Assembly: GCA_964544475.1 (NCBI GenBank)
Contig: CAZJBS010000017.1
Coordinates: 1-64,000, forward strand
Direction of reading: 5' to 3'
Source: CAZJBS01 sp964544475
GTDB lineage: Bacteria; CLD3; SB21
Length of the DNA stretch: 64,000 bases
This document shows, one piece after another, positions 24,857 to 32,707 of the stretch. The position numbers and the translations under genes are program-made. The first letter of the stretch is position 1, and each line of letters starts with the position of its first letter. The notes under the pieces are model-generated. The model did no database searches. It saw only the letters and a list, made by a program, of their open reading frames with translations, and had not been told where the DNA came from.

Positions 24857-25342
24857 ATGGAAACATCGAACGCCATATGGAAACAGGCTGTCATGAACCT
24901 CCCTCATCTCATTCACCTTTTTGAATACAACGCCTGGGCCAACGCGCGCGCCCTCCAAACGCTGGCCGCCTGCCCGTCGGAACGGTCCGGTGAATTGATG
25001 AGCCACATCGTGGAGACCGAATATCTCTGGTACCTCCGGATTCGCGGCGGGTACGAATCCATCGTATCGGTCTGGAACCGCTGGCCGGCGGATCGTCTGG
25101 AAAAAGAGATCGAACTGCTGGCCGCCACATGGTCCGCCTGGCTGGGTGACCTGAACGATACCGATCTGGAGCGCAGCGTCACCTACACCAATATCAAAGG
25201 CGTCGTCTACACCAATTCCGTCCGGCAGATACTCGTTCATGTGATTCATCATTCGACGTATCATCGCGGACAACTGGCGGCTGAAGTGCGGCGCACGGGC
25301 GGTACGCCAGCCCTGACCGATTACATCGCGTATTTCAGATAG
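24857..25342 (+). CDS. DinB-superfamily protein
   Basis: 161 residues; ATG 24893 (MNLPHLIHLFEYNAWANARA) is an alternative start and matches the family more closely. The DinB bundle is shown by FEYNAWANARALQTL, HIVETEYLWYLRI and the C-terminal HVIHHSTYHRGQLAAEVRR, which carries two of the three metal-binding histidines. It is the second of three DinB-fold proteins in the run. Known relatives include thiol S-transferases; the substrate is unknown. Confidence 0.83.
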   Translation: METSNAIWKQAVMNLPHLIHLFEYNAWANARALQTLAACPSERSGELMSHIVETEYLWYLRIRGGYESIVSVWNRWPADRLEKEIELLAATWSAWLGDLNDTDLERSVTYTNIKGVVYTNSVRQILVHVIHHSTYHRGQLAAEVRRTGGTPALTDYIAYFR

Positions 25343-25350
25343 GAGAGCTC

Positions 25351-25989
25351 ATGTACGTTGCCCGACTCAATGAAGAACACGATGCGGAAAAAATCAGAAC
25401 GATCATCCGCACATTCGCATTCGCCACCGTCGTGAGTGTCGGGCCGGACGGGCCGGTGGCCACCCATGTGCCCCTGCATTATCATCCGGACGGCCATGGT
25501 CAGGAATGGTTGTATGGGCACCTGGCCAAAGGTAATGCGCAGTGGAAGACCTTTCAACCGGATCGCGTCGTGCTTGCCATTTTTCAGGGCCCACATCATT
25601 ATATCTCCCCGTCGTGGTACGATCACATGAATGTGCCAACCTGGAACTACGTGGCCGTGCACGTTTACGGACGCGCGGAGTTGGTCTCGGACTACGACGA
25701 GATCCGCGGTATGTTTGAAACCATGATCGACCACCATGAAAAGGCGCTCGGGAGCCCGTATTCGATGGATTCCATGTCGAAAGAATTTTATGACAAGGAA
25801 CTCCGCGGTATCCGCGCGTTCAAAATTCGCATCGACCGCATCGAGGCAAATTTCAAATTGAGCCAGAACCGGCACGACACGGATCATCGCCATATCCAGG
25901 AACGCCTGAAGGAGATCGGCAGCTGTGATGCGCGCGATGTGGCGGACATGATGAAAGAGAATCGTTCTAATCATCGAGAAAGGACCTGA
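25351..25989 (+). CDS. PaiB-family FMN-binding protein
   Basis: 212 residues of the PaiB / FMN-binding split-barrel family: FAFATVVSVGPDGPVATHVPLHYH, LYGHLAKGNAQW, GPHHYISPSWYDHMNVPTWNYVAVHVYG and a C-terminal KIRIDRIEANFKLSQNR. PaiB was named as a negative regulator in Bacillus, but the fold is that of pyridoxamine oxidase-like flavoproteins and the true role may be enzymatic. GGAG precedes the ATG by a few bases, and the gene follows the second DinB gene by eight bases in the same operon. Confidence 0.87.
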   Translation: MYVARLNEEHDAEKIRTIIRTFAFATVVSVGPDGPVATHVPLHYHPDGHGQEWLYGHLAKGNAQWKTFQPDRVVLAIFQGPHHYISPSWYDHMNVPTWNYVAVHVYGRAELVSDYDEIRGMFETMIDHHEKALGSPYSMDSMSKEFYDKELRGIRAFKIRIDRIEANFKLSQNRHDTDHRHIQERLKEIGSCDARDVADMMKENRSNHRERT

Positions 25990-25990
25990 C

Positions 25991-26518
25991 ATGGAAGACC
26001 TCAAGTATCCCGTCGGCAAGTTCAACAAGGATGAACCCATCACGACGAACCGGCGAAAGGAATTGATCGGTGAGATTGAAGAATTGCCGGCAAAGCTGCG
26101 CCAGGCAGTCGAATCGATGAATGACATCCAGCTGGACACGCCGTATCGTCCCGGCGGCTGGACGGTCCGGCAGGTCGTGCACCATCTGGTGGACAGTCAT
26201 TTGAACGCCTACATCCGCATCAAACTCGGGGCCACCGAAACGCAACCGACGATCAAGCCTTACGAAGAAAAACTGTGGGCGGAATTGCCAGACGGCAAGC
26301 ACGGTCCGATCGACATGTCGCTCACCCTGCTCGATGCATTGCACTACCGGTGGACGGTATTCCTGCGCCAGCTCCAGCCCGGCGATTTTGACCGGACGAT
26401 CAACCATCCCGTCAGCGGTGTGATGAGTCTGAATGTTATGGTGGGTCTTTACGCCTGGCACGGTCGTCATCACCTGGCTCATATCACCGGATTGAAAAAA
26501 CGGGAGAAATGGTCATGA
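25991..26518 (+). CDS. BstA/YfiT-like putative thiol transferase (DinB fold)
   Basis: 175 residues starting MEDLKYPVGKFNKDEPIT, the typical opening of the YfiT/BstA group, with TPYRPGGWTVRQVVHHLVDSHLNAYIRIKL and YAWHGRHHLAHITGL supplying the three metal-binding histidines. BstA of Bacillus is a bacillithiol S-transferase acting on electrophiles. Whether this organism makes bacillithiol cannot be judged here. The start is two bases after the PaiB stop, and the stop overlaps the MOSC gene (ATGA), so all three are one translation unit. Confidence 0.85.
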   Translation: MEDLKYPVGKFNKDEPITTNRRKELIGEIEELPAKLRQAVESMNDIQLDTPYRPGGWTVRQVVHHLVDSHLNAYIRIKLGATETQPTIKPYEEKLWAELPDGKHGPIDMSLTLLDALHYRWTVFLRQLQPGDFDRTINHPVSGVMSLNVMVGLYAWHGRHHLAHITGLKKREKWS

Positions 26519-27012
26519 CAGGTCGGATTCTGCAGGTCAATGTCTCGCCGGGCGGCGTGCCGAAATTGCCGGTCCCGAGCGCGTTTGTCAGTTTTGAACG
26601 CGTCGAAGGGGATGACTGGCGCAACAAGGATGTGCACGGCGGCCCCCGGCAGGTGATCCTGATGATTTCGCTGGAGAATATCGAGAGGTTGAAAAAGGCC
26701 GGCTATCCGGTGTTTGCCGGCGCGCTGGGGGAGAACCTGACCACGGCCGATATCGATTACCGGTTGATACGGTACGGCGATGTCTTCCGGGTGGGCGACA
26801 CCCTCGAGTTTCGCATCACCAAACGACGCGGGCCGTGCCAAACGATCACGGTGTATGGCGCCGATATCGGGACCGCGATGTTTGACGCCGACGCGCGCGA
26901 TCACAACCCCGAATCAGCCCACTGGGGCATGAGCGGCTTCTACGGCGAAATCGTTCGCGAAGGGCATGTCAAAGCGGGAGATCCCATCATCAAAATCAAC
27001 GGAAAGACCTGA
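26515..27012 (+). CDS. MOSC-domain protein
   Basis: 165 residues from ATG 26515 (GGGAG eight bases upstream; four-base overlap with the BstA-like gene). The MOSC beta-barrel is clear: NKDVHGGPRQVILMISLENIERL, GALGENLTT, GDTLEFRITKRRGPCQTI with the conserved Cys, and HWGMSGFYGEIVREGHVKAGDPI. MOSC proteins (YiiM/YuaD type) bind molybdenum cofactor or sulfur carriers; stand-alone members are linked to reduction of N-hydroxylated or sulfur-containing compounds. It fits the sulfur and thiol theme of the operon. Confidence 0.87.
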   Translation: MTGRILQVNVSPGGVPKLPVPSAFVSFERVEGDDWRNKDVHGGPRQVILMISLENIERLKKAGYPVFAGALGENLTTADIDYRLIRYGDVFRVGDTLEFRITKRRGPCQTITVYGADIGTAMFDADARDHNPESAHWGMSGFYGEIVREGHVKAGDPIIKINGKT

Positions 27013-27013
27013 C

Positions 27014-27970
27014 ATGGCTCAAAAGAGTTATCTGCCCGCGCTGGTGATCGCCATCCTGTGTGTCATCTGGGGCTCGACGTGGATCGCCATCAAATTCGGA
27101 CTGGAAGATCTGCCGCCGTTTTTGTTCGCGGGCATGCGGTTCACGCTCGCCACGGCGCTGTTGGTTGTGTTCATGAAAATCCAGCGAATCCGTTTTCCCG
27201 CCGACCGTCGCACGTGGAAGATCATGCTGGTGTTGGGCGTATTTCAGGCGATCGACTATGCCGCGGTATTCTGGGCGGAACAATACATCGATTCGGCCGT
27301 CGCGGCGATCCTGTTTGCCACCATGCCTTTTTTTGTCGCCATGTTCAGTTACTTCATGCTGGACGACCACCGGATCACCTGGACACAACTGACCGGAATC
27401 ACCGTCAGTTTCATCGGGGTGTTCTTCATTTTCCTGCGCGACGTCGGGCACTCGAGAAATTCCGTCGCCGGGGACCTCGTCATTCTGGTCGGATCCATGA
27501 GCGGCGCGTTCATCAGCGTCTATGCAAAAAAACACGCCAACCACATTCACCCCGTGACCAACACGACCGTGCAACTCGGTTTTGCCGCGGCCAGCCTCAC
27601 GCTGATAGGACTGATGGCCGAGGATTTGGGGGCATTTCATGTGACGCCCGAATCGCTTGGCGCGATCACTTATCTGGCGATTGTCGGATCGGCGGTGGCC
27701 TTTGTTCTCTATATGTGGGTCATCAAGAAAACGACGGTCATGCAGGCCAGCGTGATCACCTTGTGCACCCCGATCGTGGCTATTCTGCTGGGATGGTTTT
27801 GGCGCCACGAGGATCTTGGCGGCAACGTCCTCATCGGGACGATCCTGATCCTGACCGGCGTGTATGTGGTCAATATTCTGGATTTCAAGATATGGACGCG
27901 CAAAACGCAGGACGTTGTGACCACCAAATCCGCGGAGAAAGTGCTCTGCGAAGAGGAGATGCATGCGTAA
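27014..27970 (+). CDS. EamA-family drug/metabolite transporter
   Basis: 318 residues from ATG 27014, just one base after the MOSC stop; the longer frame to 26966 overlaps MOSC. Ten membrane helices form two EamA repeats: ALVIAILCVIWGSTWIAIKFGL with the usual GSTW motif, PFLFAGMRFTLATALLVVF, and in the second half VVAILLGWFW and HEDLGGNVLIGTILILTGVYVV. It would export a small metabolite. EamA genes are common neighbours of MocR regulators. A hairpin at 27984-28026 follows. Confidence 0.87.
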   Translation: MAQKSYLPALVIAILCVIWGSTWIAIKFGLEDLPPFLFAGMRFTLATALLVVFMKIQRIRFPADRRTWKIMLVLGVFQAIDYAAVFWAEQYIDSAVAAILFATMPFFVAMFSYFMLDDHRITWTQLTGITVSFIGVFFIFLRDVGHSRNSVAGDLVILVGSMSGAFISVYAKKHANHIHPVTNTTVQLGFAAASLTLIGLMAEDLGAFHVTPESLGAITYLAIVGSAVAFVLYMWVIKKTTVMQASVITLCTPIVAILLGWFWRHEDLGGNVLIGTILILTGVYVVNILDFKIWTRKTQDVVTTKSAEKVLCEEEMHA

Positions 27971-27983
27971 GTCATTCATTGTC

Positions 27984-28026
27984 GTTCCCGCGACTTGCCC
28001 TGAGCCTGTCGAAGGGAAGCGGGAAC
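27984..28026. repeat. Intergenic palindromic repeat, possible terminator
   Basis: GTTCCCGC (27984) pairs with GCGGGAAC (28019). Inside, CCCTGAGCCTGTCGAAGGG holds a further CCCT/AGGG stem. It lies 14 bases after the EamA stop. The inner TGAGCCTGTCGA resembles the loop of the 452-487 repeat read on the other strand. Confidence 0.65.
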
Positions 28027-28130
28027 CTTGAGCTCGGAAATTTCCGGTTTGAGTTTCGGTATCCACATTACGCTTTATTATAGATGATCCATTCACTACA
28101 TTCGCCAGCCAAAAGAAAGAAGGAAGAAGT

Positions 28131-29060
28131 ATGAGCGAGGAAACAAACAAAAACGGCGGCCGTCCGGCCGACGACAGTGTCCTGAAGGGCACATTCAAGG
28201 TCAAAGTCGGACTGGCGGAAATGTTGAAAGGCGGCGTGATCATGGACGTCGTCAGTGCCGATCAGGCGAAACTGGCCGAGGACGCCGGCGCGTGCGCCGT
28301 TATGGCGCTGGAGCGAGTGCCGGCGGATATCCGCAAAGACGGCGGTGTGGCCCGCATGAGCGATCCCGGAATGATTTTGCAAATCATGGACGCGGTGACG
28401 ATTCCGGTCATGGCCAAGACCCGTATCGGCCATTTTGTCGAGGCGCAGATACTCGAATCCCTCGGCGTGGATTTCATCGATGAGAGCGAAGTGCTGACGC
28501 CGGCCGACGAAGCCCACCATATTTACAAGCACGATTTCAAGGCGCCGTTTGTGTGCGGCGCCACCAATCTGGGCGAGGCCCTGCGCCGGATCGGCGAAGG
28601 CGCGGCCATGATCCGGACCAAAGGCGAGGCCGGCACCGGCAACGTCGTCGAAGCCGTCCGCCATATTCGGGCCATTGTGGGACATATCAGGAAACTGGGC
28701 GTGATGGGTGACGACGAACTCATGGCGGAAGCGAAAACGCTCGGCGCGCCGTACGAACTGGTCCGCTGGGTATCGAAAAACGGACGTCTGCCGGTACCCA
28801 ATTTTTCGGCCGGCGGCCTGGCCACACCCGCCGATGCCGCGCTGGTCATGCAACTCGGCGCCGAAGCGGTTTTTGTCGGCTCGGGCATCTTCAAATCCGG
28901 CAACCCGGCCAAACGCGCCGAAGCCATCGTCAAGGCAACCACCCATTTCCGGGATCCACAAATACTGGCGGAAGTCTCCAAAGGCCTCGGCGAAGCGATG
29001 GTAGGTATTACGATGGAATCCCTGAATGCCGGCGAACGGCTGGCCACACGCGGGTGGTGA
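28131..29060 (+). CDS. pdxS: Pyridoxal 5'-phosphate synthase, lyase subunit PdxS
   Basis: 309 residues with the highly conserved PdxS/SNZ barrel: FKVKVGLAEMLKGGVIMDVV, CAVMALERVPADIRKDGGVARM, PVMAKTRIGHFVEAQILE, FVCGATNLGEALRRIGEGA and FVGSGIFKS. It condenses ribose 5-phosphate, glyceraldehyde 3-phosphate and ammonia into PLP; the ammonia comes from the glutaminase PdxT, which is not in this window. AAAGAAGGAAGAAGT gives the ribosome-binding site. It lies at the end of the run that contains a MocR regulator, so PdxR-like control is plausible though a hairpin separates it from the EamA gene. Confidence 0.95.
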   Translation: MSEETNKNGGRPADDSVLKGTFKVKVGLAEMLKGGVIMDVVSADQAKLAEDAGACAVMALERVPADIRKDGGVARMSDPGMILQIMDAVTIPVMAKTRIGHFVEAQILESLGVDFIDESEVLTPADEAHHIYKHDFKAPFVCGATNLGEALRRIGEGAAMIRTKGEAGTGNVVEAVRHIRAIVGHIRKLGVMGDDELMAEAKTLGAPYELVRWVSKNGRLPVPNFSAGGLATPADAALVMQLGAEAVFVGSGIFKSGNPAKRAEAIVKATTHFRDPQILAEVSKGLGEAMVGITMESLNAGERLATRGW

Positions 29061-29109
29061 CGGCCGGCGACTGTTGCGCATCCTGACACGCCGGACCTGA
29101 TCCAACTTT

Positions 29110-29958
29110 ATGACGAAAAAGCCTCTGGACATCACCGCGTCCGTCAACACGCCGGAAAAGAATGACGCCCGAGCCCTTCAAAGCAACGGGACTCCCGCGT
29201 GGGTGGATCGCGGCTGGTATGCGGCGCTGGAATTCGAACTGACCACGTCGGCCAAGTTTGACCAGGCCGTCGTGTTGGCGGCAGGCCATCCTCACTTCAC
29301 CGAACTCGTCGACGAGCGCGGTATCAGCCTCTATCGTACCATCTATTTCAAAAAGGATTTTCCGAAATTTGAGGCGTTATTCGCCCTGGTCGGCAACTGG
29401 AAAAGCACCAGGATTTATGTCAAAGGCAACGAAGTGTCCCGACAGAATTTCGACATCTGGTACGCCTGTTACCGAACCTATTGGGCCCACCGCAAGATCC
29501 TGAACGATGCCGACGCCTGCGGCGTCAGCCGCTCCTCCGTTTTTCCGGATTTCCTGGGCTGCTACGATCGCAATATCGTACTGAAATGGCGCGATCCGTC
29601 GTACAGTGCATACCAATTCTCATCCAAAGTGTGGTACGTTTTCGGCAAACGCGTCCAGAATGCGTTTGTGGTCGACAAAGAAGCCATGCGCCAATACCTG
29701 GCCCGCACCAACGAAGAGTATCTGGCGTGCCCGTGTTACGGCCATGTTTGGATCGAACACTTCCTGTCGAAATTGCCGAAGGAAATCAATCCGGTCATCT
29801 ACAAGGAATGGCTATTCAAAGAGGACTACCTCAAGACCCAAACCAAGGCGCTTTTCAACTACGACATCGCCATGTCCACACTGCCCGACATCTGCCCCGT
29901 GAATGAAAAAGCCTACCTCAAATTCATGAACCGGCTATTCAAGGAAGAGCAGGACTGA
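29110..29958 (+). CDS. Uncharacterised cysteine-containing protein
   Basis: 282 residues, soluble, no signal peptide. I do not recognise the family. The N-terminal half (WVDRGWYAALEFELTTSAKF, HPHFTELVDERGISLYRTIY) is followed by a half with scattered conserved-looking cysteines at about 120, 137, 151, 207, 209 and 266 (WYACYR, DACGV, LGCYDR, LACPCYGHVW, DICPV), which could bind zinc or an iron-sulfur cluster. It starts 49 bases after pdxS and may be in the same transcript. The regular codon pattern and length support a real gene. Confidence 0.7.
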   Translation: MTKKPLDITASVNTPEKNDARALQSNGTPAWVDRGWYAALEFELTTSAKFDQAVVLAAGHPHFTELVDERGISLYRTIYFKKDFPKFEALFALVGNWKSTRIYVKGNEVSRQNFDIWYACYRTYWAHRKILNDADACGVSRSSVFPDFLGCYDRNIVLKWRDPSYSAYQFSSKVWYVFGKRVQNAFVVDKEAMRQYLARTNEEYLACPCYGHVWIEHFLSKLPKEINPVIYKEWLFKEDYLKTQTKALFNYDIAMSTLPDICPVNEKAYLKFMNRLFKEEQD

Positions 29959-29979
29959 CGCCCGGATCGTGAGTGGAAT

Positions 29980-30174
29980 TCATACCGTCGTCTGCGCCAT
30001 GATGTTGACGCACGTCGCGACAACCTTGTCCAGCAAGCTGCGCATCTGTCGTGACATCTTGTAAAGAAAATCTCCCGCCAGACCCGCCATGAAGAGCACA
30101 TTGACGAGCGAGCCAACGAATATCCAGTCATTGGTCTCGGACTGGCGGTCGGCGGCGTGGCGTTTGTCCGCCAC
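29980..30174 (-). CDS. Possible small single-helix membrane protein
   Basis: 64 residues from GTG 30174, with an upstream region open to about 30207. An Arg/His-rich N-terminus precedes one hydrophobic helix (WIFVGSLVNVLFMAGLAGDFLY) and a basic amphipathic tail (KMSRQMRSLLDKVV). It lies downstream of the DoxX gene on the same strand and converges with the gene at 29110. No family is recognised and no strong ribosome-binding site is visible, so this is tentative. Confidence 0.35.
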   Translation of the reverse strand: MADKRHAADRQSETNDWIFVGSLVNVLFMAGLAGDFLYKMSRQMRSLLDKVVATCVNIMAQTTV

Positions 30175-30223
30175 AGCGGCGGAGGGCGGCTTGAATGGAA
30201 GCTACCGTATGAGCGTAAGGAAG

Positions 30224-30640
30224 TCAAATAGTATCATGGCGGCCCGGTTTCAATGCGAATTTGCCCGATCCGGAAAAGAGGAGCGAAAGAAAAACCGTCC
30301 CGGCCAGGACGGCGGGGGATACCATGTGAAGCGGATCGCCCGCGCTGATATGATGGGTCGCGGCAACCATCATCGTGAAGGCCATGAATGCCGCCGCCGT
30401 ACGCGTTCCAATACCCAGGACCAGCAGTACGCCGCCGACGCCTTCCGAGAGACTGGCCATCAATCCCCAGAACACCGGCCAAAACGTAATGCCAAAATGA
30501 GCCATGGCCCCGCCAAGCTGTTCCCACATGGCCGTTCCGGCCAGGAGTTTTGGAAGACCATACACATAAGAAAACGTCAGACCCACCCCCAGGCGGAGCA
30601 TCAGGAGTCCAAGGTCACGGCTTTCAAGCCATTTTTTCAT
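30224..30640 (-). CDS. DoxX-family membrane protein
   Basis: 138 residues with four membrane helices of the DoxX/DoxD family: GLLMLRLGVGLTFSYVYGLPKLL, FGITFWPVFWGLMASLSEGVGGVLLVLGIGTR, AAAFMAFTMMVAATHH and AVLAGTVFLSLLFSGSGKFAL. DoxX-like proteins are found with thiosulfate:quinone oxidoreductases and in redox-stress membrane complexes, but small stand-alone members are mostly uncharacterised. The gene is monocistronic or pairs with the small frame at 29980. Confidence 0.85.
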   Translation of the reverse strand: MKKWLESRDLGLLMLRLGVGLTFSYVYGLPKLLAGTAMWEQLGGAMAHFGITFWPVFWGLMASLSEGVGGVLLVLGIGTRTAAAFMAFTMMVAATHHISAGDPLHMVSPAVLAGTVFLSLLFSGSGKFALKPGRHDTI

Positions 30641-30784
30641 GGAAATACCTTTGCTGATTGGTCAGGAACACTATTGCCCTACACGGTACCGGCGATTCGA
30701 GAAAATGCATAAGACCGAGCCGGTAATAATCGTCCGCCATTCCGCAAACAAACCCTTTGCCGCAGAACTTGCCGATGCCAGCTG

Positions 30785-31195
30785 TCAGCGCATCTTCTTT
30801 GCTTTGAGTCGTTCTTCGATCTCGTCAATACGCGCCTTGACGATCTTTCTGACCAGCGTTGCAGGCAGCCCTTTGTTCGTCGGAAAGCGAATCGTTCCGG
30901 CCGACGTTTCGTACGATTGGAGTTCTTTCTGGAATCTGGCCATGACCTTTCGGCTCATCGGGAAGAGACTGCAGTGGTGGGTGAAAGCGGCAAAGGCCAC
31001 GAGCATCCGGTGATGCCGGAACATCGGCATGCCATAGCTGATCTGTTCGGTTGCCTTGGGCGCCGCCGACCGGATCGTTTTGCGCAGCTTGGATAGCGTC
31101 GCACGCGCCTCCGGAGAGACCATGGCCAGATATGCATCGATGGTTTGAGGTTTGGTCTTCTTTTTTGAATGGCCTTTGGCATCCGTCTTTTTCAT
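30785..31195 (-). CDS. DUF1801 (YdhG-like) protein
   Basis: 136 residues. A lysine-rich N-terminus leads into the DUF1801 fold: TIDAYLAMVSPEARATLSKLRKTIRSAAPKATEQ, ISYGMPMFR, LVAFAAFTHHCSLFPMS and GTIRFPTNKGLPATLVRKIVKARIDE. The related Bacillus Fra/YdhG protein is a frataxin-like iron chaperone; many others are unassigned. A GGAGG site precedes ATG 31195. The 144 bases between this gene and doxX hold no further gene that I can support. Confidence 0.83.
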   Translation of the reverse strand: MKKTDAKGHSKKKTKPQTIDAYLAMVSPEARATLSKLRKTIRSAAPKATEQISYGMPMFRHHRMLVAFAAFTHHCSLFPMSRKVMARFQKELQSYETSAGTIRFPTNKGLPATLVRKIVKARIDEIEERLKAKKMR

Positions 31196-31244
31196 GTTAA
31201 CCTCCGTGGAGTGGAGTTGTCGAGTTGATCATGATTGGTCTGTT

Positions 31245-31421
31245 TCAGGTTTGGCCATCATCCTGCCACTCAACCCCGTGCCCGGAAGGGTGACGACCGG
31301 CGCGCCCCCGGCCGGGATTCGGAAACACACCCATGGATTCCAGCGCCGCCTCCGTGCCAACCGACAGGACGACGACAGGAAATCCGGCCAGTACGGCGCC
31401 GGTACTTTTCAACGCGTTCAT
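31245..31421 (-). pseudogene. Truncated N-terminus of a small membrane-protein family
   Basis: From ATG 31421, behind AGGAG six bases upstream, the protein begins MNALKSTGAVLAGFPVVVLS and continues GTEAALESMGVFPNP, the typical start of a family of four-helix membrane proteins of about 150 residues. After NPGRG the sequence becomes low-complexity (RAGRHPSGHGVEWQDDG) and stops at 58 residues, with none of the later helices. I read it as a gene that lost its 3' part. It lies directly downstream of the DUF3108 gene. Confidence 0.55.
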
Positions 31422-31447
31422 GGTTGGCTCCTGCGTTTCGACGGGGA

Positions 31448-32206
31448 TCAGTATTCTTCTTCGATGAGCGCCGCGTACACGTTGAACGGAGAAAGTTCGA
31501 AGGCCACCTGCAAAAACGCACACGGGGCATCCGTGTCGATCCAGAACGTGAGGCGGCTTTGGCTGGTCGCCACCCGGCGTGTCACAATGTCCGTTTTCCG
31601 GCGGCGGACTTCTTCCTGGGTCGGCGTAAATTCGAAGACCACCTTGTGCGCCCTCCGATCGCGGCCGGCGACGTGAATGGTTTCCAACCCTGTCACTTTG
31701 GCCACAACGGTCCAGGGTTCCGTCTCCACGTCAAGATGAAAGGACTGAGAAAATCCCTCTTTCAATGGCCGCGTGCGAAGGCAGTGGATCATCGAAAAAA
31801 AATTGTGGCTTTCCTCACGGATGGGCTTGTCCACGGCGGGATCAAATTTTCCACCGTCGTAGACGGCCCGGTGCGACGCTTGGTCGTACGTGGTCGTCAT
31901 CCGCTGTCTCAGCGTTTTCTGGGCAATGGTTTTTGTGAACGTCACCGGAAGGCCGGTTTCGGCATCGACATACGTGTCGTACTGATTGTCCAACGAATAA
32001 AATGCCGAAAAAAACACGTTCGTTTTGGCGTGGGCGGACAGGCGCACGACGTCGCGGCCATCGAGGCGGGTTTTTTCAGGAACCGACAGGGTGATGGTCA
32101 CCGCCGGAATCCCGACATACGTCAGTTTGTACGTGAGCGTCTCGCCGATGGGAACCTGGGCAACCAGGGGCCCGGCCGTCAACAAGAATAAAATGAATCG
32201 CCACAT
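31448..32206 (-). CDS. DUF3108-domain exported protein
   Basis: 252 residues with a short signal peptide (MWRFILFLLTAGPLVAQ) and a beta-rich domain of the DUF3108 family: IGETLTYKLTYVGIPAVTITLSV, VFFSAFYSLDNQYDTYVDAETGLP, DRRAHKVVFEFTP and RLTFWIDTDAPCAFLQV. Such proteins are periplasmic or outer-membrane-associated and of unknown function, with a lipocalin-like barrel predicted. The start directly abuts the moaC stop, so it is in the holA-sigma-moaC transcript. Confidence 0.8.
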   Translation of the reverse strand: MWRFILFLLTAGPLVAQVPIGETLTYKLTYVGIPAVTITLSVPEKTRLDGRDVVRLSAHAKTNVFFSAFYSLDNQYDTYVDAETGLPVTFTKTIAQKTLRQRMTTTYDQASHRAVYDGGKFDPAVDKPIREESHNFFSMIHCLRTRPLKEGFSQSFHLDVETEPWTVVAKVTGLETIHVAGRDRRAHKVVFEFTPTQEEVRRRKTDIVTRRVATSQSRLTFWIDTDAPCAFLQVAFELSPFNVYAALIEEEY

Positions 32207-32706
32207 CAGTTCCGGTCTCGTTTAAAGGTTCCGCTTCGGCCGCCCGCTTTGAAAAGAAGGCGGACATCCGTGATGGTCATGGACTTGTCGACGGCTTTGG
32301 CCATGTCGTAAATAGTCAGCGCCGCGATCGCCGCGGCGGTCAGCGCTTCCATTTCCACGCCGGTCCGATCGGCCAACTCACAGACCGCTTCGACGCGGAT
32401 GGAGTGGCTCACATCCTGAGGAAAAAAATCGACGCGCACATGCGCCAGGTTGAGCGGGTGGCACAGAGGAATCAGCTCGGACGTGCGTTTGGCGGCTTGA
32501 ATACCGGCCACCCGGGCGACCGCAAGAACATCGCCTTTGGCCAGCTTGCCCCCAATGATCAATTGGTAGGCTTCGCGGCTCATTCGGACGGTCGCCTCCG
32601 CGACGGCGGTGCGTTTGGTGATCCTTTTGCCGCCCACATGAACCATTCGCGCCCGCCCGCCGGCGTCCACATGAGTGAGTTTCTTTCGCGTGGTCTTTCT
32701 GCTCAT
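32206..32706 (-). CDS. moaC: Cyclic pyranopterin monophosphate synthase MoaC
   Basis: 166 residues with all MoaC hallmarks: KLTHVDAGGRARMVHVGGK at the start, GDVLAVARVAGIQAAKRTSELIPLCHPL, TGVEMEALTAAAIAALTIYDM and AVDKSMTITDVRLLFKAGGRSG. It converts the cyclised GTP product of MoaA into cyclic pyranopterin monophosphate, the second step toward molybdenum cofactor. No other moa gene is nearby, but a molybdenum hydroxylase is encoded at 45.6-49.9 kb, which would use the cofactor. It sits between a sigma-factor gene and a DUF3108 gene with almost no spacing. Confidence 0.95.
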   Translation of the reverse strand: MSRKTTRKKLTHVDAGGRARMVHVGGKRITKRTAVAEATVRMSREAYQLIIGGKLAKGDVLAVARVAGIQAAKRTSELIPLCHPLNLAHVRVDFFPQDVSHSIRVEAVCELADRTGVEMEALTAAAIAALTIYDMAKAVDKSMTITDVRLLFKAGGRSGTFKRDRN

Positions 32707-32707
32707 G

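Noticed and set aside
20516..28000. A D-cycloserine-type biosynthetic cluster (DcsG-like ligase, PLP enzyme, EamA transporter)
   Set aside because: The racemase, arginase-like, homoserine acetyltransferase and O-ureidoserine-forming genes of that pathway are absent. Only the ligase family and transporter type are shared.
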